Below, in pieces: positions 48,426 to 59,773 of a stretch of 64,000 nt of DNA. A program made the position numbers and the translations under genes. Source of the stretch: Ephydatia muelleri (lineage: Eukaryota; Porifera; Demospongiae; Spongillida; Spongillidae); assembly GCA_013339895.1 (NCBI GenBank), contig JABACO010000016.1, forward strand, positions 8,397,509 to 8,461,508. The letters run 5' to 3'. Within the stretch, counting starts at the first letter, position 1, and each line of letters opens with the position of its first letter. The notes beneath the pieces were generated by a model. That model searched no databases. It was not told where the DNA came from and saw only the letters and a list, made by a program, of their open reading frames with translations.

Positions 48426-48639
48426 AGAAGATTTTACAAAATAAACAATGCAGACACCCTAAAGCAGCAACACACCATGCTAACACAATTTCAACCACTG
48501 AATAAAGCAAGGAAAAAATCCGTGCTTAAATACTAGCTAGGAATATTCTAGACAATAAGCATTCTACACCAAGTCATGCCACTCACACAATTGTGCTAAT
48601 AGAGAATTAACACATTCACATCAATGCTAATAAAGAGAA

Positions 48640-51590
48640 AATTGACACAGGTCAGATAGTCTCTCAGTAGGAGAACCACTACAATATGCTTCCCTGAGGT
48701 GATTACAACACTCAATGTATGTGGTTGTAATGACGACATAGCCACGGTCCTCAGGTGGGAGGGGCCAATGACATGAGCTGGATCTTACCAAGTCAGGTAG
48801 CCTCTGGGTGAGGTCCAGAATGCACAGCCTCACCAGTACCATGCTTCCCTGGTGATTAAGCAGTATCTAACTTACTCAATGTATGTGGGTGCAATGATGA
48901 CATAGCCATGGTCCTCAGGTGGGAGGGGCCAGTGATATGAGCTGGTTCTTACCAAGTCAGGTAGCCTCTGGGTGAGGTCCAGAATGCACAGCCTCACCAG
49001 TACCATGCTTCCCTGGTGATTAAGCAGTATCTAACTTACTCAATGTATGTGGGTGTAATGATGACATAGCCACGGTCCTCAGGTGGGAGGGGCCAGTGAT
49101 ATGAGCTGGATCTTACCAAGTCAGGTAGGCTCTGGGTGAGGTCCAGAATGCACAGCCTCACCAGTACCATGCTTCTCTGGTGATTAAGCAGTATCTAACT
49201 TACTCAATGTATGTGGGTGCAATGACGACATAGCCACGGTCCTCAGGTGGGAGGGGCCAGTGATATGAGCTGGATCTTACCAAGTCAGGTAGCCTCTGGG
49301 TGAGGTCCAGAATGCACAGCCTCACCAGTACCATGCTTCCCTGGTGATTAAGCAGTATCTAACTTACTCAATGTATGTGGGTGCAATGATGACATAGCCA
49401 TGGTCCTCAGGTGGGAGGGGCCAGTGATATGAGCTGGTTCTTACCAAGTCAGGTAGCCTCTGGGTGAGGTCCAGAATGCACAGCCTCACCAGTACCATGC
49501 TTCCCTGGTGATTAAGCAGTATCCAACTTACTCAATGTATGTGGGTGTAATGATGACATAGCCACCGTCCTCAGGTGGGAGGGGCCAGTGATATGAGCTG
49601 GTTCTTACCAAGTCAGGTAGCCTCTGGGTGAGGTCCAGAATGCACAGCCTCACCAGTACCATGCTTCTCTGGTGATTAAGCAGTATCTAACTTACTCAAT
49701 GTATGTGGGTGCAATGACGACATAGCCACGGTCCTCAGGTGGGAGGGGCCAGTGATATGAGCTGGATCTTACCAAGTCAGGTAGCCTCTGGGTGGGGTCC
49801 AGAATGCACAGCCTCACCAGTACCGTGCTTCTCTGGTGATTAAGCAGTATCTAACTTACTCAATGTATGTGGGTGCAATGATGACATAGCCATGGTCCTC
49901 AGGTGGGAGGGGCCAGTGGTATGAGCTGGATCTTACCATGTCAGGTAGCCTCTGAGTGGAGTCCAGAATGCACAGCCTCACCAGTACCATGCTTCCCTGG
50001 TGATTAAGCAGTATCTAACTTACTCAATGTATGTGGGTGCAATGATGACATAGCCATGGTCCTCAGGTGGGAGGGGCCAGTGATATGAGCTGGATCTTAC
50101 CAAGTCAGGTAGCCTCTGGGTGAGGTCCAGAATGCACAGCCTCACCAGTACCATGCTTCCCTGGTGATTAAGAAGTATCTAATTTACTCAATGTTTGTGT
50201 GTGTAATGACGACATAGCCACGGTCCTCAGGTGGGAGGGGCCAATGACATGAGCTGGATATTCCCAAGTCAGGTAGCCTCTGGGTGAGGTCCAGAATGCA
50301 CAGCCTCACCAGTACCATGCTTCCCTGGTGATTAAGCAGTATCTAATTTACTCAATGCATGTGGGTGCAATGACGACATAGCCACGGTCCTCAGGTGGGA
50401 GGGGCCAGTGATATGAGCTGGATCTTACCATGTCAGGTAGCCTCTGGGTGAGGTCTAGAATGCACAGCCTCACCAGTACCATGCTTCCCTGGTGATTAAG
50501 CAGTATCTAACTTACTCAATGTATGTGGGTGTAATGATGACATAGCCCCGGTCCTCAGGTGGGAGGGGCCAATGACATGAGCCGGATATTACCAAGTCAG
50601 GTAGCCTCTGGGTGAGGTCCAGAATGCACAGCCTCACCAGTACCATGCTTCCCTGGTGATTAAGCAGTATCTAACTTACTCAATGTATGTGGGTGTAATG
50701 GCGACATAGCCACGGTCCTCAGGTGGGAGGGGCCAATGACATGAGCTGGATCTTACCAAGTCAGGTAGCCTCTGGGTGAGGTCCAGAATGCACAGCTTCA
50801 CCAGTACCATGCTTCCCTGGTGATTAAGCAGTATCTAACTTACTCAATGTTTATGTGTGTAATGACGACATAGCCACGGTCCTCAGGTGGGAGGGGCCAA
50901 TGACATGAGCCGGATATTACCAAGTCAGGTAGCCTCTGGGTGAGGTCCAGAATGCACAGCCTCACCAGTACCATGCTTCCCTGGTGATTAAGAAGTATCT
51001 AACTTACTCAATGTTTGTGTGTGTAATGATGACATAGCCATGGTCCTCGGGTGGGAGGGGCCAATGACATGAGCTGGATATTACCAAGTCAGGTAGCCTC
51101 TGGGTGAGGTCCAGAATGCACAGCCTCACCAGTACCATGCTTCCCTGGTGATTAAGAAGTATCTAACTTACTCAATGTTTGTGTGTGTAATGATGACATA
51201 GCCACGGTCCTCAGGTGGGAGGGGCCAATGACATGAGCTGGATCTTACCAAGTCAGGTAGCCTCTGGGTGAGGTCCAGAATGCACAGCCTTACCAGTACC
51301 ATGCTTCCCTGGTGATTAAGAAGTATCTAACTTACTCAATGTTTGTGTGTGTAATGACGACATAGCCACGGTCCTCAGGTGGGAGGGGCCAGTGATATGA
51401 GCTGGATCTTACCAAGTCAGGTAGCCTCTGAGTGGGGTCCAGAATGCACAGCCTCACCAGTACCATGCTTCCCTGGTGATTAAGCAGTATCTAACTTACT
51501 CAATGTTTGTGTGTGTAATGACGACATAGCCACGGTCCTCAGGTGGGAGGGGCCAATGACATGGGCAAAGTCAGGCAGCCTCTAGGTTGA
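48640..51590 (+). repeat. 164-bp satellite array, about 18 copies
   Basis: gtatctaacttactcaatg recurs at 48,863, 49,027 and 49,191, an exact 164-base period. Conserved blocks include cctcaggtgggaggggcc, gtccagaatgcacagcctca and accatgcttccctggtgatt. Variants (gtatgtgggt against gtttgtgtgt; ggatctt against ggatatt) are shuffled among copies. The last copy breaks down at about 51,560-51,600. It sits immediately upstream (5') of the recognised exons of the PHD-USP gene, in its 5' intron or flank. Confidence 0.97.
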
Positions 51591-51759
51591 GGTCCAGAAA
51601 TGCCTACATGTAGTGATGTATCGCAGTATATGTACTTGTAATCATATTCACGCATTAGCGGCCTGCGCATTATTTTTAATCAGTGCTAATATGTGTGGAA
51701 TGTGCGGCTGTGGAATGTACGGCTAACTTCTAAGCGGTTGGCCTTATCCCTGTACTGCT

Positions 51760-51980
51760 GGTCTTCTGTTCGCCTTGTCTTTATACTGTTGGTCTTCTCC
51801 CTATACTGTTGGTCTTCTCACTATACTATTGGCCTTCTCCCTGTACTGTTGGTCTTCTCCCTATACTGTTGGTCTTCTCCCTATACTGTTGGTCTTCTCA
51901 CTATACTATTGGCCTTCTCCCTATACTGTTGGCCTTGTTGAGTGTGGATATGGTATACTGTTGGCCTTCTCCCTGGGTTA
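51760..51980. repeat. 20-bp minisatellite
   Basis: About nine copies of ggtcttctccctatactgtt with variants ggccttctcactatactatt. Non-coding. Confidence 0.9.
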
Positions 51981-52132
51981 TTCAAATTAGGGGCGAACCA
52001 GGGGGTGGATAGGGGGTGGGAACGGTAAATCCCTGCCCTGTCCAATAGTATATGGACTACAACTGTTTACATACTGGTACAGGCCTGCACATCCGGTGGG
52101 TGTGGCTAAAGCAACTCCAACAGTGTGAAGAC

Positions 52133-52252
52133 TAGTCTCGTGCCCAGACCCAATGCATTGCAGCTGGATTACATCACCGCTACGCTTTCACAAGCGTAGC
52201 GGTGATGTAATCCACCCGCAGCTGCGATGCATTGGATCTGGGCACGAGACTA
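52133..52252. mobile_element. 120-bp palindromic MITE (TAGTCTCGT family)
   Basis: tagtctcgtgcccagaccca ... gatctgggcacgagacta, with inner gtgatgtaatccacccgc arms around a gctttcacaagc loop. It is flanked by gtgaagac on both sides, a possible target duplication. Same family as 14,550-14,659. Confidence 0.85.
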
Positions 52253-52262
52253 CGTGAAGACT

Positions 52263-52334
52263 TGCCTCGTCCCCAGGCCGTCAATTAAAGTTTGGTTTTT
52301 CCTTAACTTTAATTGACGGCCTGGAGACGAGGCT
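52263..52334. mobile_element. 72-bp hairpin element beside the MITE
   Basis: tgcctcgtccccaggccgtc and its complement around a tttggtttttcc loop, with ctttaattgacggcctgg inside; followed by tacgtgaagac, the same tail that follows the preceding MITE. Probably a second small family. Confidence 0.7.
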
Positions 52335-52344
52335 ACGTGAAGAC

Positions 52345-53697
52345 ATTACAAGCCATGCCCACATCCCAGGCTGCTCCCAATGTTACAGCTCTGAACACTG
52401 TGACTGCACTGTCCAATCCAAACAGCCTGCTGATTGCAGTATGATGTGTGGGATAAGGGGGCACCTTTCTTGGGGAACCCCCACCCTTTGGAAGTATTTG
52501 ATCTCCGATTATTATATATACCCCACCCATTTATTGTGACCACCACTTGTATTTGTAGCCCCGCTCACGCCGCATGCTGTGTAAGTACATGTAGGTGCCA
52601 CACCCCCTGTATTGCAATGAAAATCAATGTGAGGTATGTGTGTGTGTGTGTGTTGTGTGTGGTGTGTGTGTTGTGTGTGTGTGTTGTGTGTGTGTGTGCT
52701 GTGTGTGTGTGTGTGTGTGTGTGCATGCGTCTGTGTCTGTGCATGTGCACGTGTGTATGTATGTGTGTGTGGGTTTGTGTTTACATGTGTGTGTGGATGT
52801 ATGTGTTGCAGGTACATGTACATGTGTATGATTTGGTGTTGTAGGTACATGTTTTATGCCTTCTCTTCTTGCCATTTCATAAAGAAATGGCAGTCAGCAT
52901 TCAGTTTGTACACTTAGCAGACACAAGCAGCATTTGCATGCATGTGTGCCATGTGCACACGATGTGTGTGTTCAATTATATTCAACAAAGCCCCAAGTGG
53001 TCATTGACAACCACTTTGTATCTTTTTCACACCCTTAGCACCTGTGAGCCAAGCTCCCCCTCATCCTCAATACCACTTCCTCTTCCATGTCCCTCCAATG
53101 GAATGCTCCCGTCCAACCCGACTATGTCATCACTGCCTACACCTTGCACCATCGAGTCCCCAGCCTTAAGTCCCAGTCAGAGATGTGGGCACCTCCTTCG
53201 ACGGTAGGGGCCTGGCTACATTCAGCGGGCACATGTTCCTTTATGGTTTTATTAACCAGGCCACAGTCCAGTTCCATACCTACAACCCCAGCGGCATTCT
53301 CTTCTACCAGATCAACAGTGTAATGACTGACTTCCTGGGGGTGAAGCTGCATGGCGGGTTAATATTTGATGTGGGCTCTGGACCAGCTGTCGTTGGATCC
53401 AACAGTACCAGAACCTTCAACGATGGTCAGTGGCACACTGTGAGCTTCAGAACTCATCGGTCATGTTGAGCTTGTACGTCGGTGCGAGTGTGGTGCAGTC
53501 CCCTCCTGTGGGCAGTAACCTCTGTGATGGCCAAGGGCATGTGGTGCTGTTTGAGCAGGCCTCCAATACCTTCTACGTCATCGTGGATACGGTGCACACG
53601 GCGGCCATCACTGCCGCGATTGTCCCACTGCTGACCATGAAAGTCTACTTTGAGGGATTTCCCAGCGCGTTGAGCAGATATGGCATTGCAACCCCTT
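52345..53697 (+). CDS. FN3 / laminin-G gene fragment (usherin-like architecture)
   Basis: An exon at 52,345-52,438 reads NVTALNTVTALSNPNSLLIA and ends at a donor (gca|gtatga), the typical start of a fibronectin type III domain. A tiny exon may lie at 52,560-52,581. After a TG-rich intron, an exon from about 53,036 (acceptor cccttag) reads MSLQWNAPVQPDYVITAYTL (FN3) and goes on, with a frame change near 53,185, to a laminin-G domain: SFDGRGLATFSG, INQATVQFHTYNPSGILFYQ and NDGQWHTVSF. One more frame change near 53,455 leads to LSLYVGASV and a stop at 53,697. FN3 with LamG is the usherin pattern, for extracellular adhesion. The frame changes suggest a pseudogene or missed small introns. No membrane segment or signal peptide is seen. 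Confidence 0.55.
52633..52760. repeat. (TG)n-rich microsatellite
   Basis: Imperfect tgtgtg tract in the intron of the FN3/laminin-G fragment. Overlapping Cys/Val and His/Thr frames are artefacts. Confidence 0.9.
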
Positions 53698-53799
53698 AAA
53701 GCATGTGTCTTATATCCCCTCCTGAATGGCAAGTGGAGGTGGCAGCCTCCAGTTTGTGAGGTTTCTGAGGACCCTGTGCAGCCTTCAAGTGCCTGTGAC

Positions 53800-54118
53800 T
53801 AGTGCATGTGCACACAACACATACACTGACTGACACATTTACTCATGAATACATACACACATACACACATGCAAAAACACATAACATGTGCACAACGCAT
53901 ACACACATGCACACACATATTATACACACCATCATTCACCCACACACATTCACACTGTGTACACATACATGTGCACACACCTACACACACAAACACATAC
54001 AGACACATACCGCACACTCACATGTACACAAACACACACACACACATACCACACACTCACATGTACACAAACACATACACACACATACCACACACTCACA
54101 TGTACACAAACACATGCA
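53800..54118. repeat. CA-rich microsatellite with 34-bp units
   Basis: cacacatacc acacactcac style units; near 53,990-54,120 the unit cacactcacatgtacacaaa is repeated three times. It abuts the left end of the long-TIR element. Confidence 0.9.
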
Positions 54119-54986
54119 CACATGGGTAATTCTATACCCCTTCAACTCATTTATTGACACTAATGTTTCATAGTCCATAAAATCTTATGGAACTTGTTTA
54201 CTTCATTATTGTGTACACTTATATTAATAAGTAGCCCTCAAGGTTAGTTCCGTTTATTGGCTGAATAATTTAACCACAAATGTATACTTTGCAATCCCTC
54301 TTTGGAGCCATTAGAGCTGCACTGATGATTCTTAATGCAAACATACATCCCTGTAAGGGCCATATTATGATGCCATGACCTTGACTAGTGCATGCTCGGT
54401 GATTGAAAAACATGCAAATGTAGCATTGTTATGCCTCTCATATAGAAATGGCCACTTTTTAAGTTTTTATTCTTTGAAAATAGGAAAGAGCAGGTTGTAT
54501 TCTACTGTTGTATCTAGCTTCTACAACGGGACGAAACTAGGTTCCGTTGAAACGCCATATTGAAAAGAGTGAGTCTCCTACTCAACGTAATTAAGGTCGC
54601 GTGCCAATGATTTTCGGCTTAAATTCCTTTTGGGTTTGCACAAATACCCCTAGGCACAGAAGCGGCATTTGTCAGTTTTTTATTTGAAATAGAGTTGACT
54701 TAGTACATACTGTAAGATTTATATGTTCTTTTTTGTTTTACTTCAGATCTGGATGAGTTGTGAGCCGTGAAAGTAGTACCGGTTACGAAGCAAGAAGCTC
54801 GTTAGGCGGAACCCTTGGAGTATATTTCTGTGGCTATATTTTGTATCATTGTATGTATTTTGTCATGATGTAACTTATGATCAGTCCCGCTGTACTGTAG
54901 CGTGTTTTCATGTCCTGAAAAGAGCGAAAAACTGTTTATTGCCCATTCAAATTTGCCTACTTAATAGGTTTCGTTCATGTTTGCAG

Positions 54987-55848
54987 CTGCACGGTTGTCT
55001 TATCGTACTATCGGGAATGCAAATCTGATACAGTATTCATTCGTGTTTATGTTTCTGTTGAAAATACTCCTGGAGAGCTACTTCTTCAGTTCCGCCTCTT
55101 CAACAAAAGAAATGATGTGTGTTCTATGCGGCCATTTAGGGTTATTAATAATGATGGTTTGAATAACCATACATACGGCCGGCTGGTATATGTTGGCGGT
55201 AAGGCGCGGGAATTGCCTGCTGGAGCCATAGTTCTAGAATTTTGACGTGCTCACGTTTTGGAGAGATATTCACGCGAAGCGAAAGGTTAGATAAGGCATT
55301 TGGCATGTATACAGTGTATGTAGTACACATGCAAGAAATGATTTCATATACAAGTGACACGCATATACGTGTAGTGTACATACATGCCTACATAAACAAC
55401 CACAACCTCAGTTATTATTACTGTATCCAGAGGATCTGAGAAACTTTGAAGTGATTGTGCAATCTGAGATATCAGATTCTTTTCCTACAAGTAAGTACAG
55501 CAGTACACAGTAAGTGTTATACATGTAAATAACACTTGCATGTAAATTAACAGGGTCTGCACTCTACTGCGGCATCAAGCTGTGTGGTCAAGTGAGCTTT
55601 ATTATTAATAGTTGATACATTGGTACAGAGTACGATAGCAGTTTAACTGACAACCAGGATCTTGATTTGAGGAACTTGTCTGAGACATCTGATTCTGCTC
55701 CTAGAATACCTGAAGAGGCATTTGGGTACGTTAAACTTGAAAAAAAGATAGCATAAATAAACACTGACATACATCACACCCACACACACACACATGTACA
55801 CACATAACACACCCACACTCACATGTACACACACACACACACACACAT

Positions 55849-55942
<94 letters not shown>

Positions 55943-56828
55943 TTGGTACAGAGTACGATAGCAGTTTATCTGACAACCAGGATCTTGATTTGAGGAACTT
56001 GTCTGAGACATCTGATTCTGCTCCTAGAATACCTGGAGGCATTTGGGTACGTTAAACTTGAAAAAAAGATAGCATAAATTCACACCCACACCCACACACG
56101 TACACACACAACACACCCACACATCCACAACACACACATGTACACACACAATTGGTACAGAGTACGATAGCAGTTTAACTGACAACCAGGATCTTGATTT
56201 GAGGAACTTGTCTGAGACATCTGATTCTGCTCCTAGAATACCTGGAGGCATTTGGGTACGTTAAACTTGAAAAAAAGATAGCATAAATAAATATCATACC
56301 CACACCCACACACGTACACACCCACAACACACCCACACACCCACACACATACAACAAGGCAAACCTGATCCATGCATGTCCAATGATGCTCACATTCACA
56401 CACAGATATTCACAACAATACACCAGACACCATAGATACTAAGCAAACCTCAAGTCATATGACTCTCACATTTGCACACAGAGTGGGCTTGGTCACAGTC
56501 ATTGCTACAACAGAAGGGCAGTCAGAAGCCACACCTACATCCAGGTGATATTAACAACAAAACACCAGACACCATAGATACTAAGCAAACCTCAAGTCGG
56601 AATACTCTCACATTTGCACACAGAGTGGGTTTGGTCACAGTCATTGCTCCAACAGAAGGGCAGTCCGAAGCCACACCTACATCCAGGTGATATTAACAAC
56701 AAAACACCAGACACCATAGATACTAAGCAAACCTCAAGTCGGAATACTCTCACATTTGCACACAGAGTGGGTTTGGTCACAGTCATTGCTCCAACAGAAG
56801 GGCAGTCCGAAGCCACACCTACATCCAG
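54987..56828 (+). CDS. spliced gene inside the long-TIR unit, with tandem duplicated exons
   Basis: Exon 54,987-55,155 (acceptor ttgcag) has no stop in one frame and reads protein-like: CTVVLSYYRECKSDTVFIRV, then LLLQFRLFNKRNDVCSM. It joins in phase to about 55,436-55,490 (EDLRNFEVIVQSEISDSFPT, donor gtaagt), then about 55,555-55,590. An exon-like segment DSSLTDNQDLDLRNLSETSD follows, present three times (55,630, 55,955 and 56,165). Then come 63-base exons at 56,482-56,544, 56,624-56,686 and 56,766-56,828 (VGLVTVIAPTEGQSEATPTS), each with AG before and GT after and the same phase, so they can splice in series. No domain recognised; a secreted or stalk-like protein is a guess. Start and end are not defined. 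Confidence 0.45.
55617..56295 (+). repeat. exon-bearing tandem repeat with variable CA tracts (3 copies)
   Basis: Three copies, starting near 55,619, 55,943 and 56,152, of ttggtacagagtacgatagc ... gaaaaaaagatagcataaat, separated by (CA)n of different length; the longest is 55,840-55,940. In copies 2 and 3 two bases are missing in cctggaggcatttggg compared with copy 1, which shifts the frame of the exon-like segment. Confidence 0.9.
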
Positions 56829-56945
56829 GTGATATTAACAACAAAACACCAGACACCATAGATACTAAGCAAACCTCAAGTCGTATGACTCTCACATTTA
56901 CACACTCCGTGGGCATGGTCACAGTGGCTACTCCAATAGAAGGCA
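56400..56945 (+). repeat. 142-bp tandem repeat carrying a 63-base exon
   Basis: Period 142 (56,482, 56,624, 56,766). Each unit has an intron-like part (gtgatattaacaacaaaaca ... tctcacatttgcacacag) and a 63-base exon-like part. The fourth unit (about 56,908) has diverged and lost the AG acceptor (cacactcc). Confidence 0.9.
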
Positions 56946-56949
56946 CCGA

Positions 56950-57421
56950 TATAGCTATAAACCATAACAATAAGTCGCATTGTGAGCGTTAGAACATCCA
57001 GCACGCGATTGGGGTCATGATCGCCTATTTATTGGATAAATCGTACATGAGGAGCGCATTCTTTGTTTTGAGTACTGCTGATTGAGACTGACGGCATGCG
57101 ACGAATGCTCCATTTGTAGATTCCAGTTGGTGCGCACTAGCTTAACTACTTACCACGCTACGCAATTTCTCTGCATGCTTACGGTAACGCGTGCACACTG
57201 ATACAAAATACAAAATACACTAGCGTATAGTTGGAATACCAAAAAATTGTAGACAAGACGTGGAGAAAGGGACTTACATACCTGAAGTGTCGAGCTAGCT
57301 GGATACTTAGCAATCGCGTTTAACAATTTGAATTTGTGTGACGTAATAATTACGTGCGCGCGCGCCGCGTATAAAGCGTGCGCGCGTCAAAATAATGGAA
57401 CCTAGCCTTAATGCCGTTGAG
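56950..57421. other. spacer with CG-rich alternating purine/pyrimidine tract
   Basis: No gene is seen. At 57,353-57,388 the sequence gtgcgcgcgcgccgcgtataaagcg contains a gc-alternating tract (Z-DNA prone) next to a TATA-like tataaa; it could be a promoter for a minus- or plus-strand transcript but nothing downstream supports one. Confidence 0.3.
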
Positions 57422-57423
57422 TA

Positions 57424-58056
57424 GGATGTTTGTTCTGTTTGATTGAATTCATGAGCCATGAATGTGCTTATCAACACTTTGGTGAGCCTATCATAACTTT
57501 GCTAGTATACCGTAGTTGGGCGTAGCCCGACCTTTGCTACCAGTCCAGCAGAAGTACACACGGCCAGCACAATAGTAGATATCAACTTTGCAAATAAGCA
57601 CGGAGTACACACAAAGTCTGCATAGCCCAGCGGCCGCTAGGCTATGCAGACTTTGTGTGTACTCCGTGCTTATTCAGTTGCATAAGTTGATATCTAATAT
57701 TGCGCTGGCCGTGTGTACTTCTACTGGGATGGTAGCAGCATGTTTCATGCTGCTTACAATAGTTGAAATTAAGTATTAGATGGATCAAAATGTTAACATT
57801 CAGTGTATGATACCACGCACTTGAATATATATAAACATTTCACACACATTGCGCCCTCCCTCTGATAGTGCCTGGATTTGTGATTTGTAACAATCACATA
57901 TGTGGGCAATCATATAGCCTCACACGCGATACAAATCCAGGTAAAGGCTTGATACCCCGAACTTCTAAACGCGAAGGTCGGGCAACGCCCAACTACGGTA
58001 TACTAGCAAAGTTATGATAGGCTCACCAAAGATTCAATCAAACAGAACAAACATCC
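57424..58056. mobile_element. 633-bp MITE with TA target duplication inside the right TIR arm
   Basis: Ends ggatgtttgttctgtttgat and its complement, with arms extending over 100 bases (ggtgagcctatcataactttgc and its complement; a short insertion interrupts the left arm). TA at 57,422-57,423 and 58,057-58,058. The uninterrupted sequence, ctcctactcaacg, is present in the left arm at 54,573-54,588, showing the exact empty site. An inner hairpin of about 85-bp arms lies at 57,545-57,725 around gcggccgc. TA duplication suggests mobilisation by a Tc1/mariner-type transposase. Confidence 0.8.
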
Positions 58057-58555
58057 TAGGAGACTCACTCTTTTCAATATGGCGTTTCAACGGAACCCAG
58101 TTTCGTCCTGTTGTAGAAGCTAGATACAACAGTAGAATACAACCTGCTCTTTCCTATTTTCAAAGAATAAAAACTTAAAAAGTGGCCATTTCTATATGAG
58201 AGGCATAACAATGCTACATTTGCATGTTTTTCAATCACCGAGCATGCACTAGTCAAGATCATGGCATCATAATACGGCCCTTACAGGGATGTATGTTTGC
58301 ATTAAGAATCATCAGTGCAGCTCTAATGGCTCCAAAGAGGGATTGCAAAGTATACATTTGTGGTTAAATTATTCACACCTTGTAGCCAATAAACGGAATT
58401 AACCTTGAGGGCTACTTATTAATATAAGTGTACACAATAATGAAGTAAACAAGTTCCATAAGATTTTATGGACTATGAAACATTAGTGTCAATAAATGAG
58501 TTGAAGGGGTATAGAATTACCCACATGCAAACAGATACCGGTACATGTAAATACA

Positions 58556-59514
58556 TAGTCTCGTACCCAGACCCATGCCACAGCAGCGGATGGATTACAT
58601 CACCGCTACGTGAAGTCCTCCTCTGTCCAGTTATTGCATAATACTTACATTCCAACGTCGGGAGGAATGCAATTACGTATGTATGAATAATATTATATTC
58701 AGCAAGAACGCAATTAGTTATTAATCGATTAATTAGAAATGTGTAATTGCAAGCTGTGTGGTGGTTAAAGACGCTCCCTTCTCAGTACAGTATCAAAGAA
58801 GCAATCACCAGTACGCTTAGCAACGAACGTGACTTGGATAGCCGTTAAACTGATAAGGGGAGATAAGACTATTAACGATGCTTCGCTTTGCGTTATTCCT
58901 CGATACCGGTAGTTCGTCAGATACCCATGGCAGAACGCCGTAACAAAGAGACTTCCCATACCCATGTTGGTACGCTTACGAACGTGTCCCGACCACGGAC
59001 CACGTCTTCGATGACTCGGAACTGATCGTCCTTAACTTTGGCATGCCCCATACGTTCACCGCCGACTGAATCGCACGTTTTACCTGTACATCATCCATCT
59101 CTAGCCTTACCGCCATAACTGATATCAGATAACTTCGATCGATAATAGAGTATGCATACCTCAAATCTGATTGGTCGCTCCAACATTCCGGCGCAACTGG
59201 ACAGAAATTTGTACAGGAGGACACAAGACGCGTAGCGGTGATGTAATCCATCCGCAGCTGCGATATGGGTCTGGGTACGTGACTAGTGCAGCGATATCGA
59301 CGTCCATTTCATCGTGCTCGCCTCAGCAAGGGTTATACGTGAACTGTAGAGGTGCTGTGCCTCTGGTTCTGCACCACACATAACGCACAATGAATCCATC
59401 TTAATTGCCTAATCACCATGACTTAACGTTAATTATTACATTCCACTGGCCACGATTCCCGTAGCGGTGATGTAATCCATCCGCTGCTGTGGCGTGGGTC
59501 TGGGTATGAGACTA
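58556..59514. mobile_element. 959-bp element bounded by TAGTCTCGT-family arms
   Basis: The left arm tagtctcgtacccagaccca ... gattacatcaccgctacg (58,556-58,613) and the right arm (59,457-59,514) are near-perfect complements, more alike to each other (shared ccacagcagcggatgg) than to other family members. A second right-type arm with a different inner sequence (cgcagctgcgatatggg) lies at 59,229-59,285. AAATACA is found near both ends. The interior (58,620-59,450) has CG-rich non-repetitive sequence; minus-strand frames of 66 and 91 codons are not recognised. Confidence 0.7.
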
Positions 59515-59693
59515 GCAAATACACACACAAACGCCCTCTTAAGCTCTGTCCAGTAATATGAGTCCAGTTCATTTCTATTGGCACATGTGCATTCATTGCA
59601 AGCACTTGAAAACTATAGTACCGTGAAGTCCAAAAACGAATACACAACGAGGCATGTTTACTACATGTATCACACAGTTAGGCCTATACAGTT

Positions 59694-59740
59694 CAGGCCC
59701 GTAGGCTGGAGGGGGGGGGGGGGGTCGGTGGGTTCGGTCG

Positions 59741-59773
<33 letters not shown>

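Larger units (their letters stand above)
54125..58521. mobile_element. 4.4-kb unit with 450-bp terminal inverted repeats
   Basis: The left arm (54,125 to about 54,590) starts ggtaattctatacccc. The right arm (58,521 back to about 58,059, continuing to about 57,395 beyond an insertion) is its reverse complement at very high identity, with one small indel (acaaggtg near 58,375). CACATG lies directly outside both ends (54,119-54,124 and 58,522-58,527), a possible 6-bp target duplication, though the left flank is CA-rich. The same 62-codon frame is present in both arms (54,375-54,563 + and 58,074-58,262 -). The interior holds a spliced + strand gene. A long-TIR transposon is the best reading; a segmental inverted duplication is the alternative. 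Confidence 0.7.

Noticed and set aside
52512..52917. Cys/Val and His/Thr-rich frames
   Set aside because: TG microsatellite translations.
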